From: Eonycteris spelaea
Taxonomy: Eukaryota; Chordata; Mammalia; Chiroptera; Pteropodidae
DNA: 64,000 bases
Direction: 5' to 3'
Assembly (NCBI GenBank): GCA_003508835.1
Contig: PUFA01000165.1
Span: forward strand, 1,054,001 to 1,118,000
Each line of letters starts with the position of its first letter. Position 1 is the stretch's first letter. The notes beneath the pieces are model-generated. The model saw nothing but the letters and a program-made list of their open reading frames with translations, was not told the origin of the DNA and made no database searches. This document shows, one piece after another, positions 57,376 through 64,000 of the stretch. Made by a program: the position numbers and the translations under genes.

Positions 57376-58735
57376 TTCACTGAGCTGCTTTTATGTTTCA
57401 AAGGCTTAAAGTTAATTCATTCATTTGCATGAGATAAAGCTTCTGGGGTTAACCAAACTGTCAAGTTCCTTGGCTTTCTGCCATAAACATTTCAATCTGT
57501 GAGTTCTGATTGGCAATTTGGTAGATATTCTGTATGAGTTAATTAATACTTAAAAAATAAGTATTAGCTGGTAGAGTCTTCTGAAGCTTAGTGTCTGCAT
57601 TGGTGGGAGTGCTTATAATTCAATAAAAGTAGCTCATTGTAGTTTAAAAAAATGGACACCTTTTTGTCTCAGCTTTCTGAGTCAACAGCAGATAAAACTA
57701 ATGGTAATTCACCTAAGAAGTGATGACCAGTTTAAATACTGTGCAGATGTGGAAAAAATGACATGCAGTTGTATTAGTCTTCCAAAATTTAAAATTCAGC
57801 ATTTAAAGCCTTTCTTTTTTTAGATATGGTAAGTTTTAAGTTTTACTAGCATGTTTTAAAAACATTAATCATATGGAAAGAAAAAGATGATGAATTTTAA
57901 CACCACTACAATAGTGTCTATGACTCAACAACAGAAATTGTTGTTAGTGGAACCATGAAAAAACAATTCTGTCTTGGGGGAAAAATGTTTAGTTGAAAGG
58001 CCACAGAAGAGATGCATATTCAGTAAGTGTAATGAGCGGCAAACACAATAATGTAAGATTGTTTTGCAAAAAGAAATTTCTAAAAAGAATATAGTCAAAC
58101 TGTTGAGCAAACTTCCTTGTTAAAGAGTAAGCATTGTGCATATCAAACATTGAAGACTATAAAGTGTTGTCAGTGGTAATGTGAACTTACTCTAACATGC
58201 AGTAAGCTTTTCTTGCTCAGTGCATAAGTCATATTGGTTACTTTATCAGCCCAAAGTGATATTTGATATGAAGCATTTGGCCTAGACTCATGCTGAGCCC
58301 TTTGGTTTTTTGCTATTGTTTTACCTGACTTGCACAGTGTTGGTTGTTTTGGACTGACTCCTTTACCAATTGCCAGACCAGGAATTCTTGGCCAGTTTAT
58401 CGGTGTCTTGTGGATGTAAAATAAGAACCTGCTACTCCCCATCATGAGGCTGGCCAACCTGATATTCTTGGGTAGCCTGCCTGACCTCCTATCCACTAGG
58501 GGTCCATCTTTCAGACTCCACTGTTACTCCAGAAGATAGATTGCTACATTTGGATGTCTTATTTACATAGTATTTAGTTTTATATCCCAGCTCTTCCCTG
58601 CCTAAACCCATCTTCTTAGTTTGTTATTTGTCAAACTTCACCATTACCAAGCATTCTTCAAATTTTGATTTAAATACCACCTATATTTTATTTGTTTCTA
58701 TTTCCCCTTAAGTCCCTTCATTTGTAGAGGGAACT
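57376..58735. other. Unique sequence, possibly conserved in part
   Basis: From 57410 to 57760 there are an octamer-type ATTTGCAT (57423-57430) and a 9-bp-stem inverted repeat (57544-57566). No repeat recognised. The reverse frame at 58170-58496 has no recognisable domain. Confidence 0.4.
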
Positions 58736-58740
58736 TTTTA

Positions 58741-58785
58741 AAAGTAGACTATATTTGTAAAGTAGACTATAAATCAGTCTACTTT
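58741..58785. repeat. Direct plus inverted repeat, 10-bp stem
   Basis: aaagtagact occurs at 58741-58750 and again at 58759-58768; the second copy pairs with agtctacttt (58776-58785) across a 7-nt loop. Confidence 0.9.
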
Positions 58786-58891
58786 AGAAGGAGATTTTAC
58801 GTTATTCCTTAAAAGAAAAAAAATAGTATCAGTTGCCAGGGCTCTATGGTAACCTAAAATAAATACTATGAAGGCAGAATTATGGTATACA

Positions 58892-59232
58892 CTGGAGTTG
58901 GCAAATTTTTTCTTTAAAGAGCCAGGTAGTAAATATTTTTAGCTTCGTAGACCATATACTTTCTGTTGCAGCTACTCACCTCCATCATAACCCCAAATCA
59001 GCAAGAAACGATACATAAATTAATGGGAGGCATGGCTATGTCCCAGTAAAACTTTATTTATGGACATAGAAGAAAGTTGTTTTTCATGTATTTTTTTTCA
59101 TATCATGAAATATTCTTAATTTTTTTTTCTCTCAATCATTTGAAAACATAAAATCCATTTTTTAGCTCATGGCCTCTGCAAAAATCAGCAACAGGCCAGA
59201 TTTGCCCATGGACCATAATTTGCTGAACCCTG
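58892..59232 (+). mobile_element. hAT-Charlie element (MER3/Charlie1-like)
   Basis: Left end ctggagttggcaaatttttt, then ctttaaagagccaggtagta, aatatttttagcttcgtaga, ggcatggctatgtcccagta and aaaactttatttatggacat; right end gccagatttgcccatggacc and tttgctgaaccctg. Termini are inverted (…GTTGGCAAA / TTTGCTGAAC…). Subfamily name is uncertain. The flanking octamers do not match well. Non-coding. Confidence 0.8.
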
Positions 59233-59855
59233 ATAAAAACATCTCACTTTATTTATATTGTTGCCTACTTCTAAGATATTGACCTGGAGAGGTGCTATTT
59301 TTGTTATAAGTGGACTTTAGCATGTATACAGTGTCAGACCAGCACCAAAATGAGGCTTTGTTCTTGACATAATTAAAAGGGTTGAATGAAATACAATTGG
59401 AAAGAGAACAACTTTCTAAATATGTAGTTCAGTATAATTTATTATGTCCATACGGCCTAAAATCATCATAGTGATTTAAGTCTAGAACTTTAGGAAATCC
59501 CGTCTTTGTCTATTTGTTCTACTCATTTCTCCTAATCACACAGATAACATGAAGATAGAGATATAATTGGCACATGAATGAAGGGAGAGTTTTCAATATA
59601 ATAGCTAGAAACAGCCAAGATCAGTATTGGGGAGCAGAGAATGAAAGAATGGCTGTTTTTGATAAGGGAGCAAATATCTGAAAGAAGAAAAGAACTTCTG
59701 AGATCAGAAGTTGACAAAAACTTGAGTATTTTGGCAATCAATCCGTTAACCTTTCTCATATTTTTGATAGTATAAAAGTATATGATACTGTGTATATTAT
59801 CCATCCTTCTCCCGGCGGTAGCTTCTTTAGTATTTGTATGTCACCTTCTTGTATT
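59233..59855. other. Unique sequence
   Basis: No repeat recognised up to the exon-like segment. Confidence 0.5.
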
Positions 59856-59859
59856 GCAG

Positions 59860-59905
59860 AAGTTTTTGATGTTAGTATTCTCTTTCCTATGGCGAAAGAA
59901 ACAAG
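59860..59905 (+). other. Exon-like 46-bp segment (speculative)
   Basis: It is preceded by a pyrimidine-rich acceptor (accttcttgtattgcag, AG at 59858-59859) and followed by a consensus donor aag|gtaagt (GT at 59906). One frame is open throughout, reading Lys-Phe-Leu-Met-Leu-Val-Phe-Ser at its start. No known protein recognised. Both splice sites are strong, but such pairs also occur by chance. Confidence 0.25.
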
Positions 59906-60395
59906 GTAAGTTAGTGACCTAGGATAGTGTCTTTTTATCCAACTACTTTCTGTCCCTTCATAGTGGTTCATTCAATGCCAAACTTCAGATATAACCTTTT
60001 TTCTTGGCCCAAATTGATTCCATTTGTGTATGATTTTTGTTATTTGTTGACAAAAATTCTGTATTAGAATATCAGAACCAGTGTGACTTCATTTCAACTT
60101 GAAGTAGAAGTCTGGAAGATAAAAGGATTTACATGATAACAATGTTCAAATATTTTGCTTTGTATTATTAGAGACAAAAACACCAATTTCTGGGGAAGTA
60201 TTTGTATATTTTATAGGGTAATAATTCTTACTAGAACCTGAAAAATATAATCAGTCTCCATATTACCAGCACAAAAAAAATGACTTCTATTTCAAAGCAA
60301 GCTCCTTAAAACAGAGCTCTTTTTTCAAGTTGCTTTGCTTTCCAGTATCAACATGAACCAGGAAACCTTATACCAGGAGTATTAGACAATATGTT
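59906..60395. other. Unique AT-rich sequence
   Basis: No feature recognised. Confidence 0.5.
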
Positions 60396-60399
60396 CTAA

Positions 60400-60545
60400 A
60401 GTGTGGTAGTATAGTTGTTAAGTAATTACTCAAGTTGGGAAAAGAGATCTGGTTTCAAATTCTGGCTAAGCTACTTAGTAACTTTGTCACATTGGGAATG
60501 TTAGTCTTTTAAGCCTCAGTTTTCCTTTTGAAGATGGAGGTGAAA
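60400..60545 (+). repeat. MIR SINE
   Basis: gtggtagtatagttgttaag, tctggtttcaaattctggct, aagctacttagtaactttgt and taagcctcagttttcctttt are in MIR order, from tRNA-like head to core. The 3' half is replaced by the adjoining Tigger element. Confidence 0.85.
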
Positions 60546-60573
60546 AAGCACCTTGAGGTAGGAACTGGAAATA

Positions 60574-60937
60574 CTGGTGCTCCTCAATTTAAAACAGATG
60601 AGATTATATCCTGATAAACACATGTAGAGTTGAAAATATTGTAAGTCAAAACATTTTATACAGCTAACCTACCAAATATCATAGCTTAGCCCAGCATACC
60701 TTAAATGTGCTTAGAACACTTACATTAGCCTACAGTTGGGCAAAATCATCTAACACAAAGCCTATTTTATAATGCCAAGCATCACAAGAGAGAAAATACA
60801 GTACCACGTACTAACGGACTGGGAAAAGATCAAAATACAAAATTTGAAGTTAGGTTTCCACTGAATGCATATTGCTTTGGCGCCATTGTAAAATTGAAAA
60901 ATCCTTAGTCAAACCATCATTAATTGGGGACTGTCTG
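60574..60937 (+). mobile_element. Tigger-family TcMar MITE with TA duplication
   Basis: Landmarks are tggtgctcctcaatttaaaa, gagttgaaaatattgtaagt, cagctaacctaccaaatatc, gcttagaacacttacattag, cctacagttgggcaaaatca, tttccactgaatgcatattg and ggggactgtctg. Flanking TA pairs lie at 60572-60573 and 60938-60939. It is non-autonomous; the exact Tigger subfamily is uncertain. It is inserted at or near the 3' half of a MIR. Confidence 0.85.
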
Positions 60938-60939
60938 TA

Positions 60940-61545
60940 GTCTAGTTTATCAGATGCTTTTGGGTTAAATGGGATTATGCAAACAATAGTTCTGAGTACA
61001 GTGCATGATATGTAAACAATAATATTACCTTTATGTGATATTTAGTTACCTAATTAAAAAGAAAGTATTTCAAATTATTATTGTTTTGCTGGATGCCTAA
61101 ACTGGAGTTAAATAGTAGAGAACATTTAACTCTAGGAGTCTATAATACTTAAAATATGCATCTTACTTTTCCACATTTTTGATATCTGGTTTAAAATAAT
61201 TTTCTCTTGTGTGAAAAGGCAGTATGCACGAAGTTCATCTAAGATTAGAGTTTAGATAACTTCACATCAGTGAGTCTTTGTGATCCAACTTTGAACTCTC
61301 CTAAAGTTGCTTAAACCCAGGAAACATTGACTCACATTTTAACACCTAACATCAGTTCATTAGCATCTGCTGACCCGTTTGCCATTTAGCTTTTTCTCTA
61401 GTTTTCATTAATTTTGAGAATGAAAAAGGATGAAGAATCTATTCTGCATTTTGCTCACTTTCAAGTTTCTACAGGTAAAAGATGTATAAATATGACAGGT
61501 ATTGTACCTCCCTCTTCCTCTACTTATCACCTTTTTCAATTTCTT
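60940..61545. other. Unique AT-rich sequence
   Basis: No repeat recognised up to the exon-like segment. Confidence 0.5.
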
Positions 61546-61549
61546 GCAG

Positions 61550-61727
61550 TAGCTTCTACATCTGGTGAACACATGTGACCCGTAAAAATCACCCTCCAGG
61601 CCATTGGTTCTAGGATTCTGTGAGATGATGGAGAACCACAGTACAATGCCATTGAAGGGTCAAAAGGAAAAGTTGAAAAGAAAGTTAAACCAAGAACTAA
61701 TTTATACAGAGTTAGATGTTGAAGATG
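61550..61727 (+). other. Exon-like segment with a start codon (speculative)
   Basis: A long pyrimidine-rich run ends in tttcttgcag (AG at 61548-61549). After about 75 bases with in-frame stops, ATG occurs at 61625 and 61628, the second in a strong Kozak context (A at -3, G at +4). The frame stays open to a possible donor atg|gtaata (GT at 61728), about 34 codons. The peptide is Lys-rich, then Leu-Ile-Tyr-Thr-Glu-Leu (61697-61714), which fits the ITIM pattern L-x-Y-x-x-L. A second possible donor, ccag|gttagt, lies at 61826/61827 in the same open frame. I recognise no gene; it may be chance or a decayed exon. Confidence 0.25.
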
Positions 61728-62085
61728 GTAATATTGTTTTCTTTGAGCCCTCTTTTGGGATAGAGCAAATTCTAGGTATAATTGACTACTTAAGCTCCTT
61801 CGGGTTCACAGGTTCACAATTTCCAGGTTAGTGTTTTTACTCAATGGCTAAGCCAGAATATGGAACATCTCAGATCCTTTTTTTCAACATGGATGATTAT
61901 TTAACAGCTTACACCACCAATGCTTTGGAACATATTAATTAGTATGCCTGGTAATTTTAAGGTACAAATTTTAATACACAAGTCACAAATGTAAGCACTA
62001 AAGGGAACATATTCAAATATTCTCTGTAAATTGATTCAGTGGGACCAAGGGACATCTTTATTCGATTCCAAATAGAACAAACTGT
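61728..62085. other. Unique sequence after exon-like segment
   Basis: No repeat recognised. It contains the alternative donor at 61827. Confidence 0.5.
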
Positions 62086-62089
62086 TTTA

Positions 62090-62240
62090 GTACAGTAGCT
62101 TTTAGGAACTCAGCCATACTAGTCAGCTGCTTCTCTGGGCCTTAGTTTACTTATCTATAAGATGGAATTAATTTTACCTCAGTGGTTTGTGAGGACCAAA
62201 TAATATAATAAATGTGAAATAGTTTGGTGATATTCTGTAA
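62090..62240 (+). repeat. MIR SINE fragment
   Basis: gggccttagtttacttatct, ataagatggaattaatttta, cctcagtggtttgtgaggac and caaataatataataaatgtg match the MIR core and post-core region. The head is degraded. Confidence 0.8.
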
Positions 62241-62244
62241 TATT

Positions 62245-64000
62245 ATATAGCCCATAAGACGCCATCCAATGTAATCTTTGATGTAAGTGCTTGTGGAGAT
62301 TTCATACTCTATAAATTCTCCCAGTGAGCAAGAAAAGAGTTGACTTTACTTTGTTCTTCAGATGGTTCATTCAGCATTTGAAAATCAGGAATTTTAGTTT
62401 GCTGTTCATGACTCTTGTGTAAGATCACCAATTCATGCTCCCGCCGCCCCCACTGTTCCTAAACATAATTAAATTTAGCATCCTTTCAAAATGAGAGTAA
62501 AAAAAGGGTTCATTTTGTAAGTTAATGCTCCAGTGCCACCATACATGTAATCTAAGTTCCAAGGCTGCTTTTCCCAAATCCTCTTTCTTCCCTTCTAGGA
62601 CCATCTAATCTTCTTTTTATCAATAGTTAAAACAAGTGATTTCTTCATCCTTGTTCTTTTAATGACATTATTATTTCCAAATGGAAATCAGAGTGTTTTA
62701 GTTGGAGAAATCATTTCATTTTCTCTCCGTGTTTCAGTCTAGAATGTCTCCTTGAACTGTTTGTTCTTTACTTGGGGATACATCCAAGTTCTCAGATATA
62801 GAACTTTTTAGGACTTAATTTTAGTATGATAAGCTAAGAATTCCATAGAAGATTCCTTTTAGTTACTTCTCTTTAGATTTTTGTGTTTCCCAAGGTAAAA
62901 TATGCTGTATGAAAATATAAAGAAAACAAATGTATACATCATTAAATGACACTGAAATTATATACCATTTCTTTCCCATATCACATTCTTTAGGGTGTCT
63001 GAATTCCAGCTGTTTCTTTCCTCAGGCCAACTTGTTGTGTCTTCCTCTGAATTTATCTGAATAGAAGAATTCAGAAGAAAAATCCTTGGGATTTCCTTAA
63101 TCCCAAACTGTGAAGACCCCTGACTAGGTCCCCACATATCCTGTAGATACCAGCGTGTGTGGCGGGGAGGGGGAGGGATGGGGGAGAAGGCGGCAGGGAG
63201 GGAAAGAGAACAGATTTAGGGTACATTGCTTTTTCTCTAATTTGATAACTGTTGAATTCTTTTTCTTGCAGTCTTATGGTAGTTCTGGGGTTTACTTTCT
63301 TTGGGCATTTGGCTCTTGACAAGGCTAGAGATTTTTCTAAAGCAGATTAGCAAGGAGATAATTTTTACTTCAAGTAAAGGACCAGGTAGCCTTCTTGTTT
63401 TAACATGTCAGCTTTGAAAAACGACCTGGAGACACAGGAAAAAACCAACTTTGATACCGTTGCCTCTGTGCAAAGAATACCAGGGCAGCCTGTAGTGATT
63501 TTAGTATCTTTAGCTCTTTAGAATTAGCAAGTAGATAATAACACTCTCAGGTTTTGATACTTGACAACAGCTTTGTTACTTAGTTGCACAGTAATAACTT
63601 TTCAGTTTTTGCTATTTGCTGTAGTTTTGGGGTTCAGGTGCTCCCTCCTTGAGTTCATTTTCTGACTGGTGTATGTTCTATGGAATGATAATGCTAAATA
63701 AAATACTCCACAAGAGACCCTTGTATTAATAGTATACATACAAAAATACTTTGGTGTTTAGTAGGAGTTACTCCATTATAATCCTTTATGGATGTTGCAT
63801 GCTGAGAAAGCATTCTAGAAATGGATGTCAACCAAGGGAGATTCATTCATTCCATGCGTTTTTTTAATTTCAAAAAACGTACACCGTCAATATTTTTTCT
63901 TAATTGAACAGTTTGTTGAACAGACGGGTGTTTTAATTATGGTGGTCTAAATTTACACACATTGCAGTGGTATTTTGCTACATTAATTACCTTACTTGTC
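62245..64000. other. Unique sequence with G-quadruplex motif
   Basis: No repeat recognised to the end of the window. A strong G4 motif lies at 63164-63184 in a G-rich patch. A good acceptor (ttctttttcttgcag, AG at 63270-63271) has no clear donor partner. Confidence 0.5.
63164..63184 (+). other. G-quadruplex motif
   Basis: Four G runs of 4, 5, 3 and 5 bases are separated by loops of 1, 1 and 2 bases. Short loops and long runs predict a very stable parallel quadruplex. Confidence 0.85.

Overview
The window is mammalian nuclear DNA with no recognisable protein-coding gene. No reading frame resembles a known protein. The longest (215 codons, minus strand, 2433-3080) is a chance frame running through a poly-A tract. 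What can be named is a layered set of old interspersed repeats: MIR SINEs, L2 and L1 LINE fragments, hAT-Charlie miniature elements (MER1, MER5 and MER20 types), Tigger elements and one MLT1-type solo LTR. Microsatellites and long unique stretches lie between them. This is the texture of a large intron or an intergenic desert.

Organism: the repeats are eutherian. A T-headed L1 3'-end at 45888-46125 matches, from memory, an L1 subfamily common in bats. The L1 tails at 39351-40248 and 10660-10771 are of a type I associate with Laurasiatheria. No carnivore, ruminant, pig, horse or vespertilionid-bat SINE was seen in 64 kb, and few insertions look young. The best guess is a bat, perhaps a pteropodid (fruit bat), where L1 and SINE activity is low. 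This is inference, not proof.

Layout: 0-7 kb has MIR, L2, an inverted MER5-type pair, MER1, MER20 and an L1 3' end. 7-17 kb is mostly unique, with an L1 micro-insertion at 10.7 kb, a G-rich patch at 12.6-13.3 kb and a possible enhancer-like block at 16.3-17.0 kb. 17-18.4 kb holds two L2 fragments in opposite orientation. 18-29 kb is sparse, with MIR, MER5, MER1 and a long L2 piece at 26.6-27.2 kb. 29.4-41.3 kb is repeat-dense: nested L1s, MIRs, L2, an MLT1 LTR, MER5A, a MER1 inside an L1, an L1 with a 14-bp target duplication, and an intact-ended Tigger element. 42-46 kb has purine and pyrimidine tracts, L2, MIR and the bat-like L1. 46-57 kb is long, AT-rich and nearly repeat-free. 57-64 kb has a hAT element, a second Tigger element, MIRs, two exon-like segments on the plus strand (59860-59905 and 61550-61727) and a strong G-quadruplex motif.

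No complete gene system or operon exists here, and no new biological system is evident. The points most worth checking are the exon-like segments, insertions whose target duplications can be read directly, nested insertions, Z-DNA, hairpin and G4-prone sequences, and repeat-free blocks that could be conserved regulatory DNA. Repeat family names rest on recalled consensus sequences; a RepeatMasker run would settle them.
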